64,000 nt of DNA from an uncultured Alloprevotella sp. Its GTDB lineage: Bacteria > Bacteroidota > Bacteroidia > Bacteroidales > Bacteroidaceae. The translations under genes and the position numbers were made by a program. The stretch lies in NCBI GenBank assembly GCA_944320745.1, contig CALUIN010000001.1, positions 62,001-126,000 of the forward strand, in the 5' to 3' direction. Shown in pieces: positions 16,030 through 25,369 of this stretch (the stretch's first letter is position 1; each line of letters begins with the position of its first letter). The notes beneath the pieces were generated by a model. It had not been told where the DNA came from. It did not search any database and worked only from the letters and a program-made list of their open reading frames with translations.

Positions 16030-16587
16030 ATGTTTCAAAGCCTCTGCCACCGCCTCTTTTTCGGCCTGCTCGGCTGGAAGGAGGAGGTCACTGTGCCGCG
16101 CCACGACAAATGCATCATCTGCGTAGCACCCCACACCAGCAACTGGGACTTCCTCATTGCGAAACTCTACTACTGGGCCATTGGCCGCTCGGCGGGATTC
16201 CTGATGAAAAAGGAGTGGTTCGTAGGCCCCGTGGGCTGGCTCTTCCGCCGCATGGGGGGCATCCCCGTCGAGCGGGACCGCCGCACTCACCTGACCGACC
16301 AGCTGGCCGAACGCGCCCGCTCCGCCCTGCGCTTCGAGCTGGCCGTGACGCCCGAAGGTACGCGCTCACGGGTGACCACCTGGAAAAGAGGATTCTACTT
16401 CATCGCACTCAAGGCTTCCCTGCCCGTGATGCTCTACGCCATCGACTATCCGCGGAAGACCATCGTCTGCCACAAAGTCCTCATACCCGGCGGCGACGTA
16501 GAGGCCGACATGGAAGCTATCATGGACTACTACCGCCCGTACCACGGACTGCATCCCGAACGGTTCGCCGTCGAGGGGAGCGAATAA
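16030..16587 (+). CDS. PlsC-like glycerolipid acyltransferase
   Basis: 185 residues, shorter than typical PlsC. The HX4D catalytic motif is HTSNWD (H35, D40) and the phosphate-binding motif is TPEGTRSR near 110-117. FLMKKEWF and GGIPVER match the intermediate conserved blocks. It probably transfers an acyl chain to lysophosphatidate or a related lipid at the inner membrane. The HTSNWD form marks a subfamily widespread in Bacteroidetes whose acceptor is not settled. Confidence 0.82.
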   Translation: MFQSLCHRLFFGLLGWKEEVTVPRHDKCIICVAPHTSNWDFLIAKLYYWAIGRSAGFLMKKEWFVGPVGWLFRRMGGIPVERDRRTHLTDQLAERARSALRFELAVTPEGTRSRVTTWKRGFYFIALKASLPVMLYAIDYPRKTIVCHKVLIPGGDVEADMEAIMDYYRPYHGLHPERFAVEGSE

Positions 16588-16671
16588 AGATGCCACACCC
16601 GGCATGGAGCCACGCCGCCCGGCGCGCACTGCCGGCCGGGCGCAGGATTGTCCTCCACACACGCCACATAC

Positions 16672-19587
16672 ATGAAACGCATCCTGACCCTCGCCCTCCT
16701 CGCCACATGCAGCGCCCTCGCTTCCGGCCAAGACGCCACGGCACTGCGCAGCGCCCTGCAAAGCTATTTCCGACAGTACAGCCTTGAAAACTACGTACCG
16801 CACGACCCGGTACGCCTGGACAGCTTCCGCCTCGACTCGCGGAAGAAGCAACTCCACATCTATCCCAACGAACCCTTCTACGGCCAGCCTTTCACGTCTG
16901 AAAGCGTGAAAGGCATCTACGATGCCCTGTCGCGCCAGATTCCAGCCCCCTACCGCAAGTATAAGATCGTGGTCTACGGCAAACACGGTACACCCATCGA
17001 GCAACTCGTGCCCAACCTGTGGCGCAACGGCCACACCGACCGTAGCCGCCTCTGGGGCAAGACGGACTACACGGGACAACCCTGGGTAAAGAACGCATCG
17101 CGCCCCTACACTGCTGCGGACGGGCTCGCCGGCCGCCACCTCATGGTGACCCCGAGCCACGGCCGCTACTACCGCAACGGCGAATGGGCATGGCAGAGGC
17201 CGGCCCTTTTCTGTACCCGCGAGGATCTGCTGACCCAGTCCATCGTCCTGCCCTACCTCATTCCGATGCTCGAAAATGCCGGGGCCGTGGTAGGCTGCGC
17301 AAGAGAACGGGACACGCAGAATCATGAAGCGGTCGTAGACAACGACTCCCCGGGCCGCCAGGGCAGTTACAGCGAATCGCAACAGAGCGACTGCCAGTGG
17401 CGCACCGTAACGGGGCAGCCGGGATTCGCCGCGCCCGAAGGTCTGCTTGACGATGCGTCGGCGCCCTTCCTCAGCGGAACGGCCCGCGAAGTAGCCGCCA
17501 CGCCGCGCCGCTCGCGCCTGGCCTCCGCCACCTGGATCCCCGACATTCCCCAGGCCGGCCGCTATGCGGTCTACGTTTCCTACGTCACGCGGCCCAACAG
17601 CGTAGCGGACGCGCACTACACCGTCTACCACAAAGGCGGCCGCACGCAATTCCGCGTCAACCAGCGGATGGGCGGCGGAACATGGGTCTACCTCGGCACC
17701 TTCGACTTCGACACCGGCAGCCAGCGCGATGGGCGCGTGGTGCTGACGAACGAGAGCGACTACCGCGGCGTGGTCACCGCGGACGGCGTGCGCTTCGGCG
17801 GAGGCGTAGGCCAGAACCAGCGCAGCGAGGCCGGCACGAGCGGAGTCCCCAGATTCCTCGAAGGGTCACGCTACTACGCTCAATGGTGCGGCCTGCCGGA
17901 CACGCTCTTCAACAAGGACGGCGGCGAAAACGACTACAACGATGACATCCGCTGCCGCTCCTACCTGCTCAACTACCTCGGCGGGGGCAGTTGCTACATG
18001 CCCGGACTGCAAGGCCTCGGCGTGCCGTTAGAACTTGCATTAGCCGTACACACGGATGCAGGCCGCCGCTCCGACGAAAGGGTCTACGGGACAATGAGCA
18101 TCTGCACGACCCAAGACGGATTCGGCAACCGCGACTATGTGAGCGGTCTCTCGCGCCACGCTTCCACAGACCTCGCCACGCTGGTACAGGCCAGTGTAGC
18201 GAGGGACCTTTCCCGCACGTTCAATGTCAGATGGACGCGTCGCGAGCGCTGGGACCGCAACTACGGCGAGACGCGCGTCCCGGACGTCCCGGCTATCATT
18301 CTCGAGACGCTTTCCCATCAGAACTTCACCGACATGAAGTTTGCCCACGATCCGACTTTCAAATTCGCCCTGGCAAGAGCTATTTATAAAGGAGTGCTGC
18401 GCTATGTCAACGGGCAGCACGGGCGGGCGGACTGCGTCGTACAGCCGCTGCCGGTCCATGCCTTCTCCGCCTCGCTCACTGCAGCCGGCGACGAAGCGGA
18501 ACTGGCCTGGGAGCCCACGCCCGACCCGCTGGAAGAAAGTGCCGTACCGACGGACTATCTGCTCTACACCCGCGTGGACGACGGCGGATTCGACAACGGG
18601 CAGCTCGTAGGCAACCACACCCGCATACGGGTCTCCATCCGCCCGGGCCGCCGCTACAGCTTCAAGATCGCAGCGGTCAACGCCGGCGGCGAAAGTTTCC
18701 CGTCGGAGATACTGAGCGTGTACAACGCGCCGAACTCGCGCGGCCAAATTCTCATAGTCAACGGTTTCGACCGACTGAGCGGACCGGCCTGGCGCGAGAC
18801 GTCCACGGCGGGCGGATTCGACCTGGCGGAAGACCTCGGCGTGGCCTACATGCAGACTTCGGCCTTCTCCGGCGAGCAAGTTAACTTCGACCGGCAAGCC
18901 ACGGCCGACGACGGAGCTGACGGCTGGGGATACAGCGGCGACGAACTGGCGGGGCGCACATTCGCCGGCAACAGTTTCGACTATCCCGCCCTTCACGGCC
19001 GCTCCATAGCCGCGACGGGCGGCTACTCCTACTCCTCGTGCAGCGGCGAGGCCTTCCGCGCAGGAGGCGTGGACCTGTCGCCCTTCGCCATGATAGACTA
19101 CATCACAGGCCTGCAACGCGACGTCCCCTATAACTTGCACGCATACAAGACCTTTGACACCGACACGCGCCGCTGCCTGACCGGATACTTAGAGCAAGGC
19201 GGAAACCTGCTCGTGAGCGGCGCCTTCATCGGCTCGGATATGCAGCAGCCCGACGAACGCAAATTCATCCGCGACGTGCTCCACTACGATTACGCCGGGA
19301 CAGCACGCGGCGACACGTGCAGCTATGTCCGCGGCCTGAACCTACGGTTCCGCATCCAGCGGCAAACGACAGCCAGCCGCTACGGCGTTCCCGCGCCCGA
19401 CGTGCTGGAGCCCACCTCGGACGATGCCTTCACGGCTTTCGCCTACGACGGCGGACAGAGTGCCGGATGTGCCTACAAAGGTCCGCGCTACCGCGTTCTG
19501 TCCATGGGTTTCCCCTTCGAATGCATTGCCGAACCCTCGGTCCGCGACCAGGCCATGGGCGCCATCATACGCTTCCTCGCAGAATGA
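16672..19587 (+). CDS. Large secreted protein with amidase_3-like fold, inserted golvesin-like domain and FnIII domain
   Basis: 971 residues with a signal peptide (MKRILTLALLATCSALASGQ). The pieces of a zinc N-acetylmuramoyl-L-alanine amidase are spread along the chain: H163 in TPSHGRYY, H460 in LAVHTDAG, and E545 in ILETLSHQNF followed by a C-terminal helix like that of Amidase_3. Between the first two lies a beta domain (about 270-390, PDIPQAGRYAVYVSYV ... VVTADGVRFG) resembling the golvesin/xanthan-lyase carbohydrate-binding module. A fibronectin-III-like domain follows at about 595-685, then a globular C-terminal part. Such proteins are often labelled xanthan lyase, but the amidase residues suggest a cell-wall hydrolase. 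The ATG at 16672 is chosen because it begins the signal peptide. Confidence 0.75.
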   Translation: MKRILTLALLATCSALASGQDATALRSALQSYFRQYSLENYVPHDPVRLDSFRLDSRKKQLHIYPNEPFYGQPFTSESVKGIYDALSRQIPAPYRKYKIVVYGKHGTPIEQLVPNLWRNGHTDRSRLWGKTDYTGQPWVKNASRPYTAADGLAGRHLMVTPSHGRYYRNGEWAWQRPALFCTREDLLTQSIVLPYLIPMLENAGAVVGCARERDTQNHEAVVDNDSPGRQGSYSESQQSDCQWRTVTGQPGFAAPEGLLDDASAPFLSGTAREVAATPRRSRLASATWIPDIPQAGRYAVYVSYVTRPNSVADAHYTVYHKGGRTQFRVNQRMGGGTWVYLGTFDFDTGSQRDGRVVLTNESDYRGVVTADGVRFGGGVGQNQRSEAGTSGVPRFLEGSRYYAQWCGLPDTLFNKDGGENDYNDDIRCRSYLLNYLGGGSCYMPGLQGLGVPLELALAVHTDAGRRSDERVYGTMSICTTQDGFGNRDYVSGLSRHASTDLATLVQASVARDLSRTFNVRWTRRERWDRNYGETRVPDVPAIILETLSHQNFTDMKFAHDPTFKFALARAIYKGVLRYVNGQHGRADCVVQPLPVHAFSASLTAAGDEAELAWEPTPDPLEESAVPTDYLLYTRVDDGGFDNGQLVGNHTRIRVSIRPGRRYSFKIAAVNAGGESFPSEILSVYNAPNSRGQILIVNGFDRLSGPAWRETSTAGGFDLAEDLGVAYMQTSAFSGEQVNFDRQATADDGADGWGYSGDELAGRTFAGNSFDYPALHGRSIAATGGYSYSSCSGEAFRAGGVDLSPFAMIDYITGLQRDVPYNLHAYKTFDTDTRRCLTGYLEQGGNLLVSGAFIGSDMQQPDERKFIRDVLHYDYAGTARGDTCSYVRGLNLRFRIQRQTTASRYGVPAPDVLEPTSDDAFTAFAYDGGQSAGCAYKGPRYRVLSMGFPFECIAEPSVRDQAMGAIIRFLAE

Positions 19588-19616
19588 CGCCGCCTTAACT
19601 TTCTGCCAGCCGAAAG

Positions 19617-19647
19617 TTGCCGCTCTCGCTTATTCTCGCTATATTTG
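19617..19647 (+). promoter_or_regulatory. Promoter upstream of the 103-residue gene
   Basis: TTGC (19617-19620), a 19-nt spacer and TATATTTG (19640-19647) form a good match to the Bacteroidetes promoter pattern, 31 bp before the ATG at 19678. Confidence 0.7.
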
Positions 19648-19677
19648 CGCTGTACTAACCTATAAACCCCCCGCGAC

Positions 19678-19989
19678 ATGTACGACATACAACTCAACGA
19701 AAGCGGTACGCGCCACCTCGAAATTACGGACGAAAATCTGCAGACTATCCGCAAATACTCCCTGCTAAACGGGCTCATCGACAGCACAGGCTACATCAAC
19801 GAGGCCGTACTCGACAAACTTCGTCTCAATATCCGCTCGCTGATTGCCCACAGTTCCGAGAATACGAAAGATTTGCTCGACCTCTGCATCGACGTAATCT
19901 ATCACGACAAGATGAAGGCCTACGGGCTGCGCAACCTGGTCCAGCTCTACGAGCAGTGGGTCGCCGCCCATCCCGAACCGGCAGAGTGA
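19678..19989 (+). CDS. Conserved small protein, function unknown
   Basis: 103 residues, soluble, with a helical pattern (EAVLDKLRLNIRSLIAHSSENTKDLLDLCIDVIYHDKMKAY). No known motif, signal or membrane segment is seen. A well-formed promoter directly upstream supports it as a real, separately transcribed gene. The next gene, ygiQ, follows after 130 bp. Confidence 0.7.
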   Translation: MYDIQLNESGTRHLEITDENLQTIRKYSLLNGLIDSTGYINEAVLDKLRLNIRSLIAHSSENTKDLLDLCIDVIYHDKMKAYGLRNLVQLYEQWVAAHPEPAE

Positions 19990-20119
19990 CCGCCCTTCCG
20001 CGGCCGGCGGACAGGTAACGTATCCCAAGGTCGGCTGCTCCTTTGTCTTTTCCCCAACAAGCGAGGGGCGACGAGCGACGTACAGTCCGCCCGGCGTACT
20101 GCCTTATCCACATCCCATC

Positions 20120-22117
20120 ATGACCTCATCCCCTAACCATCCGGCCGCTGCCCGCCAGCCTTTGCTGACGGACTGGCTTCCCACGACCCGTAAGGAAATG
20201 GACTTGCGCGGCTGGGAGCAGGCCGATGTCATACTCTTCAGCGCGGACGCCTACGTGGACCACCCCTCGTTTGGCGTGGCGGTCATCGGCCGCCTGCTCG
20301 AGGCGGAAGGCTACCGCGTAGCCATCGTCCCGCAGCCGGACTGGCACGGCGACTTCCGCGACTTCAAGAAGCTGGGCCGCCCGCGCCTGTTTTTCACCGT
20401 GGCGCCAGGCTGCATGGATTCCATGGTCAACAAGTACACCGCCAACAAGCGGCTGCGCTCCGAGGATGCCTACAGCCCGGACGGCCGACACGACATGCGC
20501 CCGGAGTATCCCACGATAGTCTACACGCACATCCTAAAACAGCTCTTCCCGGATGTCCCCGTGGTCCTCGGCGGCATCGAAGGCTCGCTCCGCCGACTGA
20601 CGCACTACGATTACTGGCAGGACCGCCTGCGCAAGTCCATCCTGTGCGACAGCGGCGCAGACCTGCTCATATACGGCATGGGCGAACTGCCCACGCTGGA
20701 GCTCTGCCGCCTGCTCGAGGAAAAGCTGCTCCACCGCGACCCGGTACGTCAAGTCTCCGTTTCCGGCTTCCGCCAGCTCCTGCGCCACTACCCTGTCCAC
20801 CAAACGGCCGTGCTCGTACGCCGCGAGGACATAGCCGGCGGCCTGCGCGATGACGACGTCCTGCTCCATTCCCACGAAGTCTGTCTCAGGGACAAAAAAG
20901 CCTACGCCGAGAACTTCCGCCACATTGAAGAAGAAAGCAACCGGCTCCACCCGCAGCGCATCGTCCAGGAAGTCGACGGGCTGTATGTCGTGGTCCAGCC
21001 GCCCTATCCCCCGATGACCACGGCGCAGATAGACCGTTCATTCGACCTTCCCTACACCCGCCAGCCCCATCCCAAGTACCGCGGCAAGCGCATCCCGGCC
21101 TACGAGATGATCAAGTTCTCCGTGACGGTCCACCGCGGCTGCTTCGGCGGCTGCGCCTTCTGCACCATCTCCGCCCATCAGGGCAAGTTCATCATGAGCC
21201 GCTCGCGCGAAAGCATCCTCCGCGAGGTAAAGCAAATCACCCGTATGCCCGACTTCAAGGGCTACCTCTCCGACCTGGGCGGCCCGTCAGCCAACATGTA
21301 CGGCATGTCCGGCCGCGACCGCAGCCTGTGCGAGCGGTGCAGGCGCCCCTCGTGCATTCACCCCGCCGTCTGTCCCAATCTCCAGGCCGACCATCAGCCG
21401 CTGCTCGACATCTACCGCGCCGTCGACGCCCTGCCCGGCATCAAGCGGAGCTTCATCGGCAGCGGCGTGCGCTACGACCTCCTGCTCCACCACTACGCCG
21501 AAGAGCGGCTGAACCAGGCCGCCCGCGACTATACCCGCGAACTCATCACGCGCCACGTCTCGGGCCGCCTCAAGGTAGCCCCGGAGCATACCAGCGACCG
21601 CGTGCTGCGCCTCATGCGAAAGCCGTCGTTCAAGCTGTTCCACGAGTTCAAGGCCATCTTCGACCGCATCAACCGCGAAGCCGGACTGAACCAGCAAATC
21701 ATCCCATACTTCATCAGCAGCCACCCCGGCTGCACGGAGGAGGACATGGCCGAACTGGCCGCACTCACCAAGGACATGGACTTCCACCTGGAGCAGGTGC
21801 AGGACTTCACTCCCACCCCGATGACCGTAAGCACGGAGACCTGGTACTCGGGCTTCCACCCCTACACGCTCCAACCGGTGTTCTCCGCCCGGACGCCACA
21901 GGAGAAGCTGCGCCAGCGCATGTTCTTCTTCTGGTACAAGCCCGAGGAGCGGGGCCGCATCATGGCCGAACTGCGCCGCATGGGGCGCGAGGATCTCGTA
22001 GCACGCCTCTACGGAGCAGAGCCACGCCGCCGCTCTGCCGCCCCGACGCTCCCGGCGCGACAGCAGGCCCCGGCGCGGTGCGGCAGGGGGGGAAAGCCTC
22101 CTCGCCGGTCCTTCTGA
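20120..22117 (+). CDS. YgiQ-family radical SAM protein
   Basis: 665 residues, normal for YgiQ. The N-terminal cobalamin-binding-like region (ADVILFSADAYVDHPSFGVAVIGRLLE) is followed by a radical SAM core with the [4Fe-4S] motif CFGGCAFC (CxxxCxxC) in HRGCFGGCAFCTI. The C-terminal part includes the family stretch on AEHT-like APEHTSDRVLRLMRKP. The reaction is unknown. The last 30 residues are Arg/Pro/Ala-rich and probably disordered. A hairpin with a weak T-tract follows at 22176. Confidence 0.92.
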   Translation: MTSSPNHPAAARQPLLTDWLPTTRKEMDLRGWEQADVILFSADAYVDHPSFGVAVIGRLLEAEGYRVAIVPQPDWHGDFRDFKKLGRPRLFFTVAPGCMDSMVNKYTANKRLRSEDAYSPDGRHDMRPEYPTIVYTHILKQLFPDVPVVLGGIEGSLRRLTHYDYWQDRLRKSILCDSGADLLIYGMGELPTLELCRLLEEKLLHRDPVRQVSVSGFRQLLRHYPVHQTAVLVRREDIAGGLRDDDVLLHSHEVCLRDKKAYAENFRHIEEESNRLHPQRIVQEVDGLYVVVQPPYPPMTTAQIDRSFDLPYTRQPHPKYRGKRIPAYEMIKFSVTVHRGCFGGCAFCTISAHQGKFIMSRSRESILREVKQITRMPDFKGYLSDLGGPSANMYGMSGRDRSLCERCRRPSCIHPAVCPNLQADHQPLLDIYRAVDALPGIKRSFIGSGVRYDLLLHHYAEERLNQAARDYTRELITRHVSGRLKVAPEHTSDRVLRLMRKPSFKLFHEFKAIFDRINREAGLNQQIIPYFISSHPGCTEEDMAELAALTKDMDFHLEQVQDFTPTPMTVSTETWYSGFHPYTLQPVFSARTPQEKLRQRMFFFWYKPEERGRIMAELRRMGREDLVARLYGAEPRRRSAAPTLPARQQAPARCGRGGKPPRRSF

Positions 22118-22175
22118 ATATAAGATGCTGCGCCGTGCGCTTCCGCATAAGGTGCATTCCGAGAAACCATATCCC

Positions 22176-22207
22176 ATCCCGCCACAGCCCGCGCGTGGCG
22201 GGATTTC
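22176..22207 (+). terminator. Possible terminator after ygiQ
   Basis: A perfect 10-bp stem, ATCCCGCCAC with GTGGCGGGAT, is followed by TTCTC. The T-tract is poor. Confidence 0.55.
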
Positions 22208-22336
22208 TCATGCTTGAGAGTGACCGTGCGGACTGCGCGGCGATGTACGGCCCGCGGCTCCGCTACCCCGCCCGACGGGGAGCGGAACTGCGTACAAATA
22301 TTCAGACAAAAACACCCTTGGCTCGCCAAAAAATCA

Positions 22337-22344
22337 TACATTTG
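22337..22344 (+). promoter_or_regulatory. -7 promoter element
   Basis: TACATTTG matches TAnnTTTG. The nearest TTGG lies only 15 nt upstream, so the -33 box is doubtful. Confidence 0.45.
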
Positions 22345-22446
22345 TACACGGAATCTTGTCTATTCCAGAAATCCGTCCCCTTTTCCAAACGAAACTGCGG
22401 ATCGGGGCGGGCTTCAATAGCATTTATCATAAAAAATTAATGGCCT

Positions 22447-23001
22447 ATGCGCTTCAAGATTTTACTCCTTTCAGCCTGCCTCCTCCTTTCGGGCAGTCTC
22501 TACGCCCAGACTCAAGAACCGGATTTCATCGGCGAAGTCTATCACATGGACGCCGCCGGTCACGCCACCCTCCTCGAAAAGCAACACGCCGTCATGAAGA
22601 CAAAGGCCGGCGCCTCGCTCTACCTTTTCGGAATCGGAAAGGTAAAGACCAAGATCAACGTCAAAAACGGACGGTCCTCTACCCGCTTCCCCGCCGCAGA
22701 CACGCTCCGGCTTGTCGTAAAGGCGGTCGACAACGCCTCAGACCCCATGACTATCGTCCAAGTATTCCGGTTCAAGGCCTCCTCGAAATCACGCAAGGCT
22801 GAAGTTTCCTCCAGCGGTTCCTTCAGCGGCGACTCCGACAACAATCTGGACTACCTCCCCTACACCGCCGCGAAGTATGGCGAAAGCTCCTATCTCCTCA
22901 CCCTCACAGGCGTTGGTCCGGGCGAATACGGCATCATCGTGCTCAATCCCAATACGGAGGACGAGAAGAACACCATCGTCTCGTGCTTTGGCATTGACTG
23001 A
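22447..23001 (+). CDS. Secreted protein of unknown function
   Basis: 184 residues with a clear signal peptide (MRFKILLLSACLLLSGSLYAQ), so probably periplasmic or outer-membrane associated. The mature part is beta-rich (EVYHMDAAGHATLLEKQHAVMK, then SSYLLTLTGVGPGEYGIIVLNP) with a low-complexity serine segment (EVSSSGSFSGDSDNN). I do not recognise a domain. A promoter element lies about 100 bp upstream, and a possible promoter for the next gene begins at 23129. Confidence 0.72.
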   Translation: MRFKILLLSACLLLSGSLYAQTQEPDFIGEVYHMDAAGHATLLEKQHAVMKTKAGASLYLFGIGKVKTKINVKNGRSSTRFPAADTLRLVVKAVDNASDPMTIVQVFRFKASSKSRKAEVSSSGSFSGDSDNNLDYLPYTAAKYGESSYLLTLTGVGPGEYGIIVLNPNTEDEKNTIVSCFGID

Positions 23002-23128
23002 CGCCGCCCGCCATCAATCACGCCCGCCAGCCGGACTTGGGGAGAGCCTTTATGCACTGACGACGCAACGGGACGGTCTTGAGACACGCTTCGCCGCCAT
23101 GCGCCCGGTATTTTTGAAAATAAGTTTC

Positions 23129-23136
23129 TACCTTTG
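23129..23136 (+). promoter_or_regulatory. -7 promoter element for the PP2C-like gene
   Basis: TACCTTTG matches TAnnTTTG, 39 bp before the ATG at 23176. A TTTG box lies only 12 nt upstream, so the -33 element is uncertain. Confidence 0.45.
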
Positions 23137-23175
23137 CCGGAAAATCACGCCCACGGACGGACAGACAGCACGCCG

Positions 23176-23973
23176 ATGGAAATCATAGAAAGCTACGTAC
23201 AAGGCAAGCGGGGCGTTCCCGAACTGTGCGAGGACGGCCTTGTCGTGACGGACCACTTCGCCGCCGTCGTGGACGGCAGCACCTCGAAGGTGGGCGCTCA
23301 CGGCGGCCGCGAAGCCATGCGTCTCACGCTCCAGGCCATCCGCTCGCTGCCCCCCGATGCGGACAAGGAGGAAACGCTCCGCCGCCTGACGGCCGCCATC
23401 GCTCCCCACAATCCGCCGCAGGCCGCCGCGCAGGCCGCCTACCGCCTCACGTGCAGCGCAGTCCTTTACAGCCGCCACCGGGAAACCGTCTGGTTCATCG
23501 GCGACTGCCAATGCCGCGCGGCGGGACGGACGCACACGCACCCCAAGCTCGTGGACCGCATCCTGACAGAGGCCCGGTGCGACGCCGTGCGCTACCTGCT
23601 GCGCCACGGGGCGACGGCCGACGGACTGCGCCGCAACGACCTGGGCCGCGCCGTCATCGCGGACGCCCTGCGCGAGCAGACGAATTTCCAAAACGACCCG
23701 AACCCTTCCAATCCGTTTCGCTACCCCGTGCTCGACGGATTTCCCGTCGACCCAGCCGCCGTGCCGGCCCTGTCCGTGCGCGGCTGCGGACAGATAGTCC
23801 TCGCCTCGGACGGCTACCCCGTCCTGTGCGACACGCTGGCGGAGACGGAGCAGGCCCTGCGCCGCCTGCTCCAGGCAGACCCGCTCTGCATCGGCCCCAA
23901 CGCCGGCACCAAGTGCTGGGCCGACGGCAACGTCTCGTTCGACGACCGCGCCTACCTCTCCCTCCGCCTCTGA
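23176..23973 (+). CDS. PP2C-like (PPM fold) phosphatase-related protein
   Basis: 265 residues. The order of acidic motifs matches the PPM/PP2C fold: E19-D20 near the N-terminus, AVVDGSTSK (D33, G34), FIGDCQCRAAG at about 112-122, VLASDGYPVL near 212, and a terminal FDDRAYLSLRL (D256, D257). It may therefore be a metal-dependent phosphatase acting on proteins or small molecules in the cytoplasm. The sequence is divergent from bacterial stress-response PP2C enzymes, and the second metal ligand set is incomplete by eye. The ATG at 23176 fits the promoter element at 23129. Confidence 0.65.
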   Translation: MEIIESYVQGKRGVPELCEDGLVVTDHFAAVVDGSTSKVGAHGGREAMRLTLQAIRSLPPDADKEETLRRLTAAIAPHNPPQAAAQAAYRLTCSAVLYSRHRETVWFIGDCQCRAAGRTHTHPKLVDRILTEARCDAVRYLLRHGATADGLRRNDLGRAVIADALREQTNFQNDPNPSNPFRYPVLDGFPVDPAAVPALSVRGCGQIVLASDGYPVLCDTLAETEQALRRLLQADPLCIGPNAGTKCWADGNVSFDDRAYLSLRL

Positions 23974-24025
23974 CCGTCCCCGCGACCGGCGGTACACACC
24001 ATCCCGCTAAACAAAACATCAGTTC

Positions 24026-24661
24026 ATGGAAAATCCCACCGTACAAATCCTCTTCGACTACTTCCCCGACCTCACGGCAGAGCAGCGCGACCAATTCGCC
24101 CGGCTCGACGCCCTCTACCGCGACTGGAACGCCAAAATCAACGTCATCTCCCGCAAGGACATCGACAACCTCTACCTGCACCACGTGCTCCACTCCCTAG
24201 GCATTGCCCGTGTGATCCGCTTCCGCCCGGAAACGGCGGTAATGGACGTGGGCACGGGCGGCGGCTTCCCCGGCATCCCGCTGGCCATACTCTTCCCCGA
24301 AGTCCGCTTCCACCTGGTCGACAGCATCGGCAAGAAGATACGCGTCGCCACGGAGGTGGCCCGGGCCATCGGTCTGCAGAACGTCAGCCTGGTCCACCGC
24401 AACGTGGCCGAGGAGAAGGGGCAGTTCGACTTCGTCGTGTCGCGCGCCGTCATGCCCATGCCCGAACTGGTCCGGCTGGTGCGGAAAAACATTCACCACC
24501 GGCAGAAGAACTCCCTGCCCAACGGCGTCCTCGCCCTCAAGGGCGGCGACCTGAGCCAGGAGCTGCTCCCCTTCAAGCACTGCTCCGAGTCGTGGGACCT
24601 CTCCGGCTATTTCAAGGAAGACTATTTCAAAGGCAAGAAGCTGGCCTTCGTCAGCCTCTGA
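24026..24661 (+). CDS. rsmG: 16S rRNA (guanine527-N7)-methyltransferase RsmG
   Basis: A 211-residue SAM-dependent methyltransferase that modifies G527 of 16S rRNA in the decoding region. The SAM-binding motif is DVGTGGGFPGIPLA at 74-87. WNAKINVISRKDIDNLYLHHVLHSL and FDFVVSRAVMP are characteristic RsmG blocks. Length is normal. The neighbour downstream is an MBL-fold hydrolase 63 bp away. Confidence 0.95.
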   Translation: MENPTVQILFDYFPDLTAEQRDQFARLDALYRDWNAKINVISRKDIDNLYLHHVLHSLGIARVIRFRPETAVMDVGTGGGFPGIPLAILFPEVRFHLVDSIGKKIRVATEVARAIGLQNVSLVHRNVAEEKGQFDFVVSRAVMPMPELVRLVRKNIHHRQKNSLPNGVLALKGGDLSQELLPFKHCSESWDLSGYFKEDYFKGKKLAFVSL

Positions 24662-24724
24662 TGCCCGCAGCGGCCGCCCGCCCCGGCAACGGGGCTGCCG
24701 CCCTGCTTTAACGCACCATACCCC

Positions 24725-25369
24725 ATGCTTCACATCCAACGATTCGTCGTCAACATGATTGAGGAGAACTGCTACGTTCTCTGGGACGACAGTCACGAGG
24801 CCGTCGTCGTAGACTGCGGCGCCTTCTATCCCGAAGAACGGAAGGCCATCGCGGACTTCATTGCCGACAACGGGCTGCTCGTGAAACGGCTGCTACAGAC
24901 TCATGCCCACTTCGACCATCTCTTCGGGGCGGACTTCATCTGCCGCACCTACGGCGTGCGGCCCGAGATGCACCGCGCCGAGGCGGACACCTACGCCGCC
25001 GCGGCCGAACAGAGCCGCATCTTCATGCACCGCGTGCTGCCACTGACGCTGCCGCCCGTCGGCCCATACTTCGACGACGGCGACGACCTGGCCTTCGGCC
25101 ACCACGTCCTGCGCGTGATCCACACGCCGGGCCACACGCCGGGCGGCGTATGCTTCTACGAAGCCGACGAGGCCGTCCTCTTCAGCGGCGACAGCCTGTT
25201 CCACCGCGCCATAGGCCGCTGCGACCTGCCCGGCGGCGACGAGACGAGCCTGATGGACAGCCTGAAACAGCGTGTACTGACGCTCCCCGACGCCGTCACC
25301 GTCTGCCCCGGCCACGGCGACTGCACCACCGTGGGCGAGGAGCGGCGCGCCAACCCCTACCTGCAATAG
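24725..25369 (+). CDS. MBL-fold metallohydrolase, glyoxalase II-like
   Basis: 214 residues. The zinc motif THAHFDH (59-65) is followed by other metal ligands in HTPGHTPGG and FSGDSLF, and a terminal CPGHGDCTT. It has the short form of the glyoxalase II subgroup, lacking a long C-terminal helical domain, so the thioester substrate is unproven. Its last 13 bp overlap the end of the convergent arginase-fold gene. Confidence 0.88.
   Translation: MLHIQRFVVNMIEENCYVLWDDSHEAVVVDCGAFYPEERKAIADFIADNGLLVKRLLQTHAHFDHLFGADFICRTYGVRPEMHRAEADTYAAAAEQSRIFMHRVLPLTLPPVGPYFDDGDDLAFGHHVLRVIHTPGHTPGGVCFYEADEAVLFSGDSLFHRAIGRCDLPGGDETSLMDSLKQRVLTLPDAVTVCPGHGDCTTVGEERRANPYLQ

Larger units (their letters stand above)
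22118..22446. other. Intergenic region between ygiQ and a secreted-protein gene
   Basis: These 329 bp contain a terminator-like hairpin (22176-22207) and a TACATTTG -7 element at 22337-22344. The latter implies a leader of roughly 100 nt that becomes AT-rich before the next ATG. I see nothing else. Confidence 0.65.
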
